Below, in pieces: positions 43,650 to 53,192 of a stretch of 64,000 bases of DNA. A program made the position numbers and the translations under genes. Where the stretch lies: the NCBI RefSeq assembly GCF_032878955.1, contig NZ_CP043839.1, positions 1 through 64,000 on the forward strand, given 5' to 3'. This DNA is from Butyricimonas paravirosa (GTDB taxonomy: Bacteria; Bacteroidota; Bacteroidia; Bacteroidales; Marinifilaceae). Under the pieces are notes generated by a model, which searched no databases, was not told the DNA's origin, and saw only the letters and a program-made list of their open reading frames with translations. How positions within the stretch are numbered: position 1 is the first letter of the stretch; every line of letters starts with the position of its first letter.

Positions 43650-45938
43650 ATGAGAGTAATATATAAAATAGCAAAGTCGGAGTTAGGTACGCTCTTTTAT
43701 TCTCCGATAGCTTGGTTAATTTTGGTCATATTCGTGTTTCAGGTTTTCGGCAGTTTTGCGAACTTGCTGGAATATACCGTTAACGCGAAAACCCTCGGAC
43801 AAATGCAGGGATACCAGAGTTATATGCTTTTCGTGATCGGTGGTTTCGCCCCTTACACGACCATCCAATCTACCCTTTATCTTTACATTCCCCTGTTGAC
43901 AATGGGGCTTATGAGCCGGGAATACAGCAGTGGTTCTATTAAATTACTTTTTTCTTCCCCGATTAGTAGTTTACAGATCATACTGGGAAAATACCTTTCC
44001 ATGTTGATTTATGGGCTGATCATGATGGGGAGCGTGTTGGTACTAGTGGTCGTGGCGTTTTTCTCGATCAAAGATTTTGATCTTTCGCTCGTACTTTCCG
44101 GTTGGTTGGGCTTGTACTTGCTCATGGCGACTTACGCGGCTATCGGGCTTTTCATGTCGACCTTGACTTCTTACCAGATCATTGCGGCTTTAGGAACGTT
44201 GACTTTCATCAGCTTTTTAAACTTTATCGGTAGCTTGTGGCAACATATTGAGGGGGTGCGTGAAGTGATGTATTGGTTCTCGCTTAAAGGACGTGCGGAT
44301 GAATCTATCCGGGGGCTGATTTGTAGCGAGGATATACTTTATTTTATTCTCGTTTCGGGAATGTTCCTTGGTTTTTCGGTGCTGAAACTGCAATTTGCTC
44401 GTCGGAGTTGTTCTGTGAGTGTGAAAGTGGGCAAGTATGTGGGACTGGTAGCCTGTGTTGCCTTACTCGGGTATGTCTCCACGATTCCTCAATTGAAGTG
44501 TTTCTATGACGCTACGGCTAACAAGGATCGCACGATCACCCCGAACAGTCAGGAAATACTGCGGCAGGTGGACGGAGGCTTGACGATTACTTCTTACGTT
44601 AATCTCCTTGACAAATTTGGTTATCTTGGAATGCCTTCTAACTGGTTTAATACCCGGAATATCTTCGAGACATTTACTCGTTTCAAGCCGGAGACGAAAC
44701 TGAAAAGCTATTATTATTACGATAATAGTGCAGGGATGAATCTTTCCCGCGAGGAAATGGATAAGGCAATAGAGAGACTCGTGCTGACTTCCGATATTAA
44801 TCCCAAAAGTATACTCACTCCGGAACAGATGAGGGAGAAGATCGATCTCTCTGCTGAGGAGTTCCGCTACGTGTTTCTAATAGAGCGGGAGAACGGGCAG
44901 AAAGCTTTCTTGCGTATGTTCGATGATCAGGGAAAGTATCCTTCTGAGGCGGAGATTTCCGCCGTATTGAAGACTATGGTAGCCGAGAGTCCGCGTATTG
45001 CTTTCTTGAGTGGACATGGCGAACGCAATATTTATGATGGTTCCGGGGTAAATTATACCTCGTTCACGACAGTTCTTGATTCAAGAAGTGCTTTAGTCAA
45101 TCAAGGGTACACGCCATACACGCTCACGCTGACGGAAGGGGGAGATATTCCATCGGACGTGGATGTACTTGTTATCGCCGATTTGCGGAAAGCTTTGACG
45201 GATGATGAATTGATTCAAATTAAACGGTATATCGAACATGGGGGAAACTTAGTGGTGATCGGGGAACCGCGTCGGCAGGAATATATGGCGCCCGTGCTGG
45301 AGCAATTGGGACTCGCTTTTGTACCCGGTGTATTGGTACAGCCTCGCGAGGGGTACGTTGCTGATTATCTTTGGGCTAGGTTCACGCCGGAAGGGGCAAG
45401 ATTGGAACCTGTTTTTGCTCGTATGTTGGAGTTGGATAATGTACTCACTATGCCTTCCGCGGCGGCTATTCGTAAGATAGGCGATCGGGGATTTGAGGCA
45501 ATTCCCGTGTTTACAACTGAAACTACCGGATGTTGGAATGAGTTGGAAACGAAGAACTTTTCTCTCGAAGAACCCCGTCTGAATACGGCATTGGGAGAGG
45601 AGGAAAAAGCCTATGTTACCGGTTATGCCTTGCGTCGTGACGTGAAAGGAAAGGAACAGCGTGTCTTCGTGCTTGGGGATGCCGATTGTATCAGTAACGG
45701 GGAACTCGGAGCAAACCGGGAGTTCCGTCGCTCGAATTACGCGCTTACGGATGGAATGTTCCGTTGGCTTGTTTACGATGAGTATCCTATTGATGTCAGT
45801 CGTCCGGCAGCCAAGGATAATGACACGTACCTGACCCCGGGAGGATTCGCATGGATCAAGATATTCTTGCGTTGGATATGTCCGGTACTGATCGTGGTGT
45901 GTGGTTGCGTGATCTGGGTGATGAGGCGGATGAAGTAA
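43650..45938 (+). CDS. ABC-2 permease fused to a GldG-like domain, copy 2
   Basis: 762 residues, same layout as copy 1: ABC-2 permease (YSPIAWLILVIFVFQVF; LTMGLMSREYSSGSIKLLFSSP), GldG-like domain (AFLSGHGERNIYD; DVLVIADLRKALTDDELIQI; VFVLGDADCIS) and a terminal membrane helix (CPVLIVVCGCVIWVMRR). It begins 8 bp after its ATPase. The four genes 39428-45938 form a tandem duplication of an ATPase-permease pair. The two copies could form one hetero-oligomeric exporter or two transporters. Confidence 0.85.
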   Translation: MRVIYKIAKSELGTLFYSPIAWLILVIFVFQVFGSFANLLEYTVNAKTLGQMQGYQSYMLFVIGGFAPYTTIQSTLYLYIPLLTMGLMSREYSSGSIKLLFSSPISSLQIILGKYLSMLIYGLIMMGSVLVLVVVAFFSIKDFDLSLVLSGWLGLYLLMATYAAIGLFMSTLTSYQIIAALGTLTFISFLNFIGSLWQHIEGVREVMYWFSLKGRADESIRGLICSEDILYFILVSGMFLGFSVLKLQFARRSCSVSVKVGKYVGLVACVALLGYVSTIPQLKCFYDATANKDRTITPNSQEILRQVDGGLTITSYVNLLDKFGYLGMPSNWFNTRNIFETFTRFKPETKLKSYYYYDNSAGMNLSREEMDKAIERLVLTSDINPKSILTPEQMREKIDLSAEEFRYVFLIERENGQKAFLRMFDDQGKYPSEAEISAVLKTMVAESPRIAFLSGHGERNIYDGSGVNYTSFTTVLDSRSALVNQGYTPYTLTLTEGGDIPSDVDVLVIADLRKALTDDELIQIKRYIEHGGNLVVIGEPRRQEYMAPVLEQLGLAFVPGVLVQPREGYVADYLWARFTPEGARLEPVFARMLELDNVLTMPSAAAIRKIGDRGFEAIPVFTTETTGCWNELETKNFSLEEPRLNTALGEEEKAYVTGYALRRDVKGKEQRVFVLGDADCISNGELGANREFRRSNYALTDGMFRWLVYDEYPIDVSRPAAKDNDTYLTPGGFAWIKIFLRWICPVLIVVCGCVIWVMRRMK

Positions 45939-45954
45939 AGAATTGCATTTGTAT

Positions 45955-45985
45955 AAAGCGGTACCATTTAAAATGCTACCGCTTT
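45955..45985. terminator. Bidirectional terminator between convergent genes
   Basis: AAAGCGGTA, 13-base loop, TACCGCTTT, with TATTTTAG to the right and T-rich sequence on the opposite strand to the left. It separates the ABC operon from the convergent sigma gene. Confidence 0.7.
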
Positions 45986-45988
45986 ATT

Positions 45989-46540
45989 TTAGTATGATAT
46001 AAATTCTTCTTTATCCCCAGTTAGAATAACTAACAATAACATAGCTTTGTGGTCAACTAATAATTCACGAAGTGTTTTGTAGGCATTCTTTTTTAGCGTT
46101 TTGACTGTATTTACAGATATATTGAGAGTTGCTGCAATTTCGTTATTATCTTTGCCGTCTAGGCCGATCAAAATAATTTCTTTTGTTTGCGGAGGAAGTT
46201 TATCTATGGCGTTGTACAGAACACGTAAGGTTTCTTGGTAGGTAACTTCTTCAAAAAAGAATTGTTGTTCTTCCGTTTCATTTAAAAGGAATGAACGGGA
46301 GTATTCATGTTCAATTTTCAGATGTTTTAAATGGTTAAGGCAAAGATTACGAGCAGTGGTATATACGAAGGATTTTGCCTTCTCGATGGCATCGAAATCC
46401 ATTCGTTTTTCATAGACTTTAATAAATGCATCTTGAGCGATGTCGTGAGCAATGGCCGCATCGTCCGTGTATTTCCGTGAAAATTGGTATACCGGATCAA
46501 AATATTTTAGGAAAAATAATTTAAAATTCTGCTTGTCCAT
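45989..46540 (-). CDS. ECF sigma factor (FecI-like), module 3, divergent from its anti-sigma gene
   Basis: 183-residue sigma-70 family factor on the minus strand. Region 2: FFLKYFDPVYQFSRKYTDDAAIAHDIAQDAFIKVYEKR. Region 4 HTH: LPPQTKEIILIGLDGKDNNEIAATLNISVNTVKTLKKNAYKTLREL. The FecR partner (46658) is transcribed the other way, with a 117-bp shared upstream region. This separates control of sigma and anti-sigma, unlike modules 1 and 2 where both are on one transcript. Confidence 0.92.
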   Translation of the reverse strand: MDKQNFKLFFLKYFDPVYQFSRKYTDDAAIAHDIAQDAFIKVYEKRMDFDAIEKAKSFVYTTARNLCLNHLKHLKIEHEYSRSFLLNETEEQQFFFEEVTYQETLRVLYNAIDKLPPQTKEIILIGLDGKDNNEIAATLNISVNTVKTLKKNAYKTLRELLVDHKAMLLLVILTGDKEEFISY

Positions 46541-46575
46541 TAGTACGTTAACTACATCTCTTAAAATAAATCACA

Positions 46576-46583
46576 CAAAAATA
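46576..46583 (-). promoter_or_regulatory. Possible -7 box (TATTTTTG) of the module 3 sigma gene
   Basis: On the minus strand TATTTTTG fits TAnnTTTG, 35 bp before the sigma ATG at 46540. No convincing -33 box is seen. Confidence 0.35.
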
Positions 46584-46657
46584 GAATTTTTTTCTCATTT
46601 CATTCACCCACTTTAAAAACTTAGTTGTTATAGGGGGCAAATATCAAGAATATAGTT

Positions 46658-47812
46658 ATGGATATGGAGTTAGAGAAACGTTACCGGATAGCTGAATGGA
46701 TTGCAGAACAGATTGCGGGAATTCTTTCGGAAGAAGAACAGGCTTTGCTGGAAGATTGGCGGCAGGCTTCTCCCGAACATGAAGAAGAATACGAGCGTAT
46801 CATTCAACGTTTGAAAAGCGATTTACGAAAAGTCCGAATGTCAGATGGTGAAAACGAGTGGAGACAATTTGAGCGTAAATTAGTTCGTGGTCGTAAAATA
46901 CGACGGGTATGGTATTATGCGGCTGTGATTTCGGTGGGGATAACCGTTTTATTTGGCGTGTTACCCTTGTCGAGGCCTGATCACGTTCTCCCGTTGGCAC
47001 AAATCGAGAGTAAAGGAATAAAAGAGAGTAAAGCGATTCTGATACTGGGAGACGGGAGAGAAATAAATCTTACGGATACAACTGGTAATGTCCTGGTTGA
47101 GAACGAGGAAGTGAAAGTTTCCGCATTGAATAATATGATAAGATACGATGAAAAGGAGGTAACAAACTCGCTCACAGAAGAATATAATACTTTGATTATC
47201 CCTCGTGGCGGAGAATACGAGTTGGAGTTAGCTGACGGAACCCGCGTGTGGCTTAATTCGGAATCAAAACTGGTTTATCCCGTTCGTTTTACTGGTAACT
47301 CCCGGGAAGTACAGATGGAAGGAGAAGTTTGTTTTCAGGTGGCGAAGAACGAGAAACAGCCGTTTGTCGTGAAAACAAAAGATGTGGCGGTGAAAGTACT
47401 GGGGACATTCTTTAACGTGGAGGCTTATCCTGAAAAGAAAGATGTGATTACCACGCTCGTGGAGGGCCGAATTAACGTGTCGGATGGGGAGAGGGAACGT
47501 GTTGTGGAACCGGGGCAACAAATTATCGCTACTGGTGATGAATTACTTGTTAAACAGGTGCGTGCGGAGGAATTTGTTAGTTGGACACGAGGAGTATGTT
47601 TTTTTACCGATACATCTTTGGAGCAAATTATGGAAAAGTTAAGCCGTTGGTATGACGTGGAGGTTGTTTTTACTCATCCTTCCTTACGTGATGCTCATTT
47701 TACTTTGGAAATTAAACGATATGATAATATTTCGGATGTTCTGGTAAGAATAGAGAAAACTGAACGGGTGAAGTTCCGTGTGGAAGGAAATGTCGTGACT
47801 GTTGACGAATGA
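46658..47812 (+). CDS. FecR-family anti-sigma factor, module 3
   Basis: 384-residue FecR. The N-terminal cytosolic region contains IAGILSEEEQALLEDWRQ, typical of FecR, followed by one membrane segment (VWYYAAVISVGITVLFGVLPL, about 87-107), the periplasmic FecR domain (LIIPRGGEYELELADGTRVWLNS; VKVLGTFFNVEAYPEKKDV; TTLVEGRINV) and a C-terminal domain (LEQIMEKLSRWYDVEVVF). Intact. Its PRGGEYELELADG motif shows what the frameshifted FecR of module 1 should read. Confidence 0.94.
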   Translation: MDMELEKRYRIAEWIAEQIAGILSEEEQALLEDWRQASPEHEEEYERIIQRLKSDLRKVRMSDGENEWRQFERKLVRGRKIRRVWYYAAVISVGITVLFGVLPLSRPDHVLPLAQIESKGIKESKAILILGDGREINLTDTTGNVLVENEEVKVSALNNMIRYDEKEVTNSLTEEYNTLIIPRGGEYELELADGTRVWLNSESKLVYPVRFTGNSREVQMEGEVCFQVAKNEKQPFVVKTKDVAVKVLGTFFNVEAYPEKKDVITTLVEGRINVSDGERERVVEPGQQIIATGDELLVKQVRAEEFVSWTRGVCFFTDTSLEQIMEKLSRWYDVEVVFTHPSLRDAHFTLEIKRYDNISDVLVRIEKTERVKFRVEGNVVTVDE

Positions 47813-47820
47813 AAGAAATA

Positions 47821-47857
47821 AAAGCAGAATATACTGGCATATATCCCGCTTTTTTTC
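47821..47857 (+). terminator. Hairpin with T-run between fecR and susC, module 3
   Basis: AAAGCAGAATATA, 6-base loop, TATATCCCGCTTT (11 of 13 pairs), continuing into a T-run. It begins 8 bp after the fecR stop, at the same place as the hairpins of modules 1 and 2. Confidence 0.55.
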
Positions 47858-47916
47858 ATGTATAACTAATCCCATGCAAGTGGAATCAATTATTTTTAAA
47901 CGTTATCAACAAAAGT

Positions 47917-50900
47917 ATGAAAAAAAATCTTTGGAATGGTGGTTTATTTCCTAGAAAATTACCACGAAAACCTATTGTTATGAAAACGCTGTTAGCTTTA
48001 TTCCTATTTATGAATGTGAGTGTTGTCTCCACGTATGCACAACAACAGAAAAAAATGGATATTTCAGTGGACAAAATGCCATTGATAGATGTCCTTGTGC
48101 AAATCCGCCAAATGAGTGGTTTCGCTTTCGTATACGATAGTGATGCCGTGAAAAAAGCGGCGCCTGTATCACTGAAGATGAAAAATGTGACAGTTCAAGA
48201 GATTCTTGATAAATGTTTTGCCGGAACTTTATTTACTTACTTGATGGAAGATAATCTGGTGATCATTAAGCTACAGAAAAGTCCCGTGGTGGGGAAACAA
48301 GTTGAGAATCAAAAGATTACCGGTGTCGTGACGGACGAGAAAAAGATGCCGTTGCCCGGAGTAACGGTTGTGGTAAAAGGGGTAACTTTGGGGACAGCTA
48401 CTGATATGAATGGTCGATTCTCTTTACTTTTACCAACAATAAAGGATGTATCTTTGCTCTTTTCATTCATCGGGATGGAAACAACGGAGGTGAAGTACAC
48501 GGGACAAGATACGATCAATGTTGTGATGAAAGAGGAACAGTCCGAATTGTCGGAGGTCGTTGTAACGGGCTACCAGACCATCGATCGCCGGAAAAACACG
48601 AGTGCCGTTCAGTCTATTGAAATGGACAAGATCAAAGTTCCCGGGGTTCAGACGATAGATCAGTTACTCGAATCGCACGTACCGGGAATGATATTCATGC
48701 AAAATTCCGGGCAGGTAGGTGCGGCCCCGAAATTGCGTATTCGTGGTACGTCAACTATCCTCGGTAATCAAGAACCTGTGTGGGTATTGGATGGTATCGT
48801 GCTACGTGATCCGGTGAATGTAAGTCCTTCATTGATTAATAATTTGGACTTCGTGAATCTGGTCGGTAATGCGATTTCCGGTATTAACCCGGAAGACATC
48901 GAGCGTATCGACATCCTAAAAGATGCCTCTGCTACGGCTCTTTACGGGGCGAAAGCGGCAAACGGGGTGATTAATATCACGACTAAGAAAGGAAAGGCGG
49001 GTCCTCCTTCCGTGACGTATAGCATGAACGGTAAGTTTACTGCCCGTCCCCGTTACACGGACAAGAGTATCTATCTGATGAACTCCAAAGAGCGCATCGC
49101 TTATTCTAAGGAAATCATAGAGAAAGGATTATCCTACCCGACAATCAAGAATTGGGTAGGTTACGAGGGTGCCTTGGAAAAGTATAACAACGGAATATAT
49201 ACCTATCAACAATTTACAGACGAGGTGGCAAGACTGGAAACCGTGAATACAGACTGGTTCGATTTGATCACGGAGGACGTGTTCTCCAATAGTCACACGT
49301 TAAGCCTGTCGGGAGGTAGTTCGAATGTACGTTACTATGCATCCTTGGGATATTCCAACGAGAAAGGGGTTATCAAGGGAGAGAAAAATGATCGTTACTC
49401 TGCGAGCTTGAACGTCAACGGGAACTTCAATAAATTTATCTTCTCTTTCGGTATGCTGGCCAATAAAGGTGTGCGAGAATACGTGAACAGCGAGGTGAAT
49501 ATTTTGGATTATGCTTACAATACCTCTCGCGCCATTCCGGCGTTCAACGAGGATGGCAGTTTATACTTCTATGATGTAGAGGGTACATCGAATGCTAGTG
49601 CCGGATTGCCATTGGCTTTTAACGCCCTGCACGAGATGAAAAATTACCGGGATGAGTACAACAGCTCCGGTGTAACTTTAAATATGAATTTGAATTACCG
49701 TTTCAACGATTGGTTGAAAACGCAATTTATATTTTCTTATAGTATCAACAATACCATGCAGGAAACATTTATTGATGCAAACTCGTTTTACGCCTCTAAC
49801 CTGCGGGGAACGAACTATGGAGAGGAATTGACTACCGACATGAAATCCAAGAGTCTCTTGCCCGTGGGGGGCGAGTACCGTGAAGATTTTACTCGCAATG
49901 ATAATTACACAACCCGTTTACAATTTGACTTCACAAAATTCTTGGATTGTGACAGCAAACACTTGATCAATGCTGCATTAGGGTTTGAATTAGCCTCTTC
50001 TAAATACGACGGGAAACGCCAGACACACCGCGGTTATCTACCCGAGCGGGGAAAGATATTTGCAGAGATTGACCCGGATGTGTATCCGGAGTTTACCAAG
50101 TGGAAAATGAAAGACGAAAATGCTAGGAGTATTGTCACGGATAACATACAGAACGAAATGTCCGCTTATTTCACGTTGACTTATACGTTGAATAACGCTT
50201 ATTCATTCAATTTCAACACCCGAGCAGATGCATCCAACAAGTTTGGGGATCGTAGTAATGAAAAAATATTGCCCGTGTGGTCCGTTTCGGCAAGCTGGGA
50301 TATGAAAGCCAATATCTTGAAAGACATTAGTTGGGTGAATGGTTTGTCCGTGCGCGGTTCTTTCGGTTACCAAGGAAATATGCTGAGCAATCAGACGCCT
50401 GAGTTGATCATCAAGAAGGGCAACATGAATAATTATTTCGAAGAATACGAGTCCAATATCGAGCATTACCCGAATCCCAATTTACGCTGGGAAAAAACAG
50501 GAGCCTTCAACGGATCGGTGGATTTTGCACTCTTGGACAATCGCATTCGGGGAACCTTGTCCTATTTCTACAAGAAAACGAAGGATGCCTTCTTGAGTAA
50601 GACCGTGGCGGACATCAACGGGGTAGAAACCTACGTGATCAACTCAGGTACGCTTGAAAATAAGGGATTCGAGATCAGTTTCAACTTTACTCCGTTCAAA
50701 GCCGGAGGAGAAGTTGGTGGTTTTCGCTGGGATATTGACCCGCAGATTGGACAGGTGCTGAACACCTTGTTGACCAAAGCGGTAAACAACAATAGCTTTG
50801 AGAAAGAACAGGATGAGATATTCTATACCAACTACCTCGACGGTTCCGCCTTGATCGAGGGCGAACCCTTGAACACCTTCTTCTCTTATAAATTCATGGG

Positions 50901-51600
50901 CCTCTCTCCCGAGGACGGGCGCCCGATGTACTACGATGTGGAAAAAGAACACGAGGAAGAGTATTTGGAGATGGACCGGGAAGAAGTCTTCCGCCGGGTG
51001 ATGAAAGTTTCCGGTACCCGTGTGCCCGTGCTACAAGGTGGTGTGACGAACACATTCTCCTACAAGCGTATGTCGTTAAGTTTGAACTTTGCGTATTCCT
51101 TTGGTTCTAAGATCCGGTTGATGCGCCTTTATGGGGCAAACAGCAACGGAACCACCGTTGCCCCGCTTCCTGAGAGAAACGTACGTCGGGAATTCGTGAA
51201 ACGTTGGCAGCGTCCGGGGGACGAGAAACACACCAACATTCCCGGCTTATTACCTAACAGCGAGTATGCCTCGACTTTGCGTCCTTGGTGGAAGACGGGG
51301 AATAACAATTCCATAAACTTTGCTGATAATATTTGGCAGATGTATGATAACTCTGATATTCGCACCGTGAGCGGTAATTACTTGAAACTGCAATCTTTCG
51401 TGTTTAATTACACCTTGCCCGATGAATTCTGCAAGAAATTGTTACTGAAATCGGCGTACATCGGTGTATCCGGGAGCAATCTATTTACTATTTGTAGTTC
51501 TAAGCTCAAGGGACAGGATCCCACGCAATCGGGAACGACCGACCAGTTGAACCTCTCCATTCGTCCCTCGTACTCGGTTAATTTAGGTGTCACTTTTTAA
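47917..51600 (+). CDS. SusC/RagA TonB-dependent transporter with STN domain, module 3
   Basis: 1227 residues, the largest of the three SusC proteins here. Long signal region (VMKTLLALFLFMNVSVVSTYAQ), STN domain (MDISVDKMPLIDVLVQIRQMSG, about 45-115), regulatory beta-sandwich (TGVVTDEKKMPLPGVTVVVKG), TonB-box-like SEVVVTGYQ, plug (IDQLLESHVPGMIFMQNSGQ; DASATALYGAKAANGVINITTKK) and a barrel ending SVNLGVTF. It leads a four-gene operon with susD (12 bp downstream), an unnamed lipoprotein and a TlpA-like thioredoxin. The substrate is unknown. Confidence 0.95.
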   Translation: MKKNLWNGGLFPRKLPRKPIVMKTLLALFLFMNVSVVSTYAQQQKKMDISVDKMPLIDVLVQIRQMSGFAFVYDSDAVKKAAPVSLKMKNVTVQEILDKCFAGTLFTYLMEDNLVIIKLQKSPVVGKQVENQKITGVVTDEKKMPLPGVTVVVKGVTLGTATDMNGRFSLLLPTIKDVSLLFSFIGMETTEVKYTGQDTINVVMKEEQSELSEVVVTGYQTIDRRKNTSAVQSIEMDKIKVPGVQTIDQLLESHVPGMIFMQNSGQVGAAPKLRIRGTSTILGNQEPVWVLDGIVLRDPVNVSPSLINNLDFVNLVGNAISGINPEDIERIDILKDASATALYGAKAANGVINITTKKGKAGPPSVTYSMNGKFTARPRYTDKSIYLMNSKERIAYSKEIIEKGLSYPTIKNWVGYEGALEKYNNGIYTYQQFTDEVARLETVNTDWFDLITEDVFSNSHTLSLSGGSSNVRYYASLGYSNEKGVIKGEKNDRYSASLNVNGNFNKFIFSFGMLANKGVREYVNSEVNILDYAYNTSRAIPAFNEDGSLYFYDVEGTSNASAGLPLAFNALHEMKNYRDEYNSSGVTLNMNLNYRFNDWLKTQFIFSYSINNTMQETFIDANSFYASNLRGTNYGEELTTDMKSKSLLPVGGEYREDFTRNDNYTTRLQFDFTKFLDCDSKHLINAALGFELASSKYDGKRQTHRGYLPERGKIFAEIDPDVYPEFTKWKMKDENARSIVTDNIQNEMSAYFTLTYTLNNAYSFNFNTRADASNKFGDRSNEKILPVWSVSASWDMKANILKDISWVNGLSVRGSFGYQGNMLSNQTPELIIKKGNMNNYFEEYESNIEHYPNPNLRWEKTGAFNGSVDFALLDNRIRGTLSYFYKKTKDAFLSKTVADINGVETYVINSGTLENKGFEISFNFTPFKAGGEVGGFRWDIDPQIGQVLNTLLTKAVNNNSFEKEQDEIFYTNYLDGSALIEGEPLNTFFSYKFMGLSPEDGRPMYYDVEKEHEEEYLEMDREEVFRRVMKVSGTRVPVLQGGVTNTFSYKRMSLSLNFAYSFGSKIRLMRLYGANSNGTTVAPLPERNVRREFVKRWQRPGDEKHTNIPGLLPNSEYASTLRPWWKTGNNNSINFADNIWQMYDNSDIRTVSGNYLKLQSFVFNYTLPDEFCKKLLLKSAYIGVSGSNLFTICSSKLKGQDPTQSGTTDQLNLSIRPSYSVNLGVTF

Positions 51601-51612
51601 TTCGATAATACT

Positions 51613-53181
51613 ATGAAAAACAATATAATAATAACTTGTTACACCTGCTTTCTGTTTCTTTTCAGCTCATGTGACTCTTTCTTGGAGGAATATTCTCAGG
51701 ATTTGACTTATGCAAAAACGGCTGCAGACTTGGATGAGATTCTTATCGGAGACGGTTATATGAAAGTTTCGACAGATCTGATTTCATTAGGAAATTCAGA
51801 TGGTTACTATTTCCCTTGGTTGCATGTAATGGATGACGACATTGCACAAATATCCACGGGATGGAGTGCCGATGGATCCGTGTTTACCAACTTTGCTGAT
51901 TTCTACCTTTGGAGTGAATACCCTTATATGCGTGAGGGAAAAGAGGTGGACGATGTCGATTGGAAACGCCTCTACAAACACATCAATTCCTTGAACGTTA
52001 TCCTTTCTAAGACTGGAGAGATAAATAACGATCTTCCCGGGGAGATTGACCGCATCAAGGGAGAATGCTATTTTCTGCGTGGGGTATATTACTTTTACTT
52101 GGTCAACCTTTATGCGAAACCTTATGCAAAAGCTACTGCATCCACCGACTTGGGTGTTCCTGTGAAAACTACGGAATACGTGGAGGATATCTACTTTAAG
52201 CGTAACACGATGGAAGAAACGTACGCCCGTATCACGGAAGATCTTACTGAGGCTGCACGGTTACTGAAAGGCAAAAAACACAAGACTGTTTATCGTGCCG
52301 GATTCCATGCTGCTCACGCTTTCTTGAGTCGCGTGTACCTCTACATGGAGCAGTACGACAAGTCAATCGCGTCCGCTGATTCTGTGTTGCAAGGCAATTA
52401 TTCCTTACTTGATTATAACGAACGTTTTGCTCTTGTGCAGCCGGACTCTTGGGGTACAATAAACGAGGGGGTCAGCGTGACTTATAAAGATTCTCCAGAA
52501 ACGATATTTTCGCAAGGTGGTAATTGTTTTGAAAATTCTCTTTCGGATATGACCGACATGAGTAATTTCAACGTGTCGGACGACTTGGTAGCCATGTTTA
52601 GTAAAGAACTGGGCAATGATTTGCGTTTCGGTTCGTGGTTGGGTATATATAAGGATCCTTGGAATGCTGTATACAAGGTGAGAAAACTCGTGGATGATAA
52701 GGACGGGATGGTATCATCCGAGTGTTTGTTACGCTTATCTGAAGTTTTTCTGAACAAGGCAGAAGCTTTAGCCATGCTTTCTCGTGAGGATGAGGCGATG
52801 AATTTGATTGAGGAGTTACGGGTAAAACGAATGAAACAGGGATCATATACTCCGCTCGATAAGAGAACGGGAGAGAAGCTGGTACAGCTCGTTCGTGACG
52901 AGCGCCGCCGTGAACTCTGTTTCGAGGGGCATCGCTGGTTCGACTTGCGCCGTTATGCCGTGAATTCAGTCTATCCTTATACCAAACAGATCATACACGA
53001 TTACTATTTCTATAATAACACGACGGGGACCCGTGAGTATTTAGGAAGCTACCGCCTGAACGAGTATGGTGAAGAACCCGCCTACGTTATCCCGATTCCG
53101 CGTTCCGTGATTGAGTTTAATAAGGGAAATATGGTGGATAATGCCACTCGCCCGCAGAGAGAAATGTTTAAACGTTTTTAA
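51613..53181 (+). CDS. SusD/RagB lipoprotein, module 3
   Basis: 522-residue lipoprotein (signal CYTCFLFLFSSC). SusD features: DRIKGECYFLRGVYYFYLVNLYAKPYAKA, FHAAHAFLSRVYLYMEQYDKSIASADSVL, LLRLSEVFLNKAEALAMLSREDEAMNLI, and RDERRRELCFEGHRWFDLRRY, the strongest SusD/RagB signature in the window, ending with the usual AYVIPIPRSVIEFN. Confidence 0.95.
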   Translation: MKNNIIITCYTCFLFLFSSCDSFLEEYSQDLTYAKTAADLDEILIGDGYMKVSTDLISLGNSDGYYFPWLHVMDDDIAQISTGWSADGSVFTNFADFYLWSEYPYMREGKEVDDVDWKRLYKHINSLNVILSKTGEINNDLPGEIDRIKGECYFLRGVYYFYLVNLYAKPYAKATASTDLGVPVKTTEYVEDIYFKRNTMEETYARITEDLTEAARLLKGKKHKTVYRAGFHAAHAFLSRVYLYMEQYDKSIASADSVLQGNYSLLDYNERFALVQPDSWGTINEGVSVTYKDSPETIFSQGGNCFENSLSDMTDMSNFNVSDDLVAMFSKELGNDLRFGSWLGIYKDPWNAVYKVRKLVDDKDGMVSSECLLRLSEVFLNKAEALAMLSREDEAMNLIEELRVKRMKQGSYTPLDKRTGEKLVQLVRDERRRELCFEGHRWFDLRRYAVNSVYPYTKQIIHDYYFYNNTTGTREYLGSYRLNEYGEEPAYVIPIPRSVIEFNKGNMVDNATRPQREMFKRF

Positions 53182-53192
53182 TCTTACTGGAA

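Noticed and set aside
39428..45938. A gliding motility locus
   Set aside because: Only GldA/F/G-like proteins are present, duplicated and fused; none of the other gld or spr genes is in the window.
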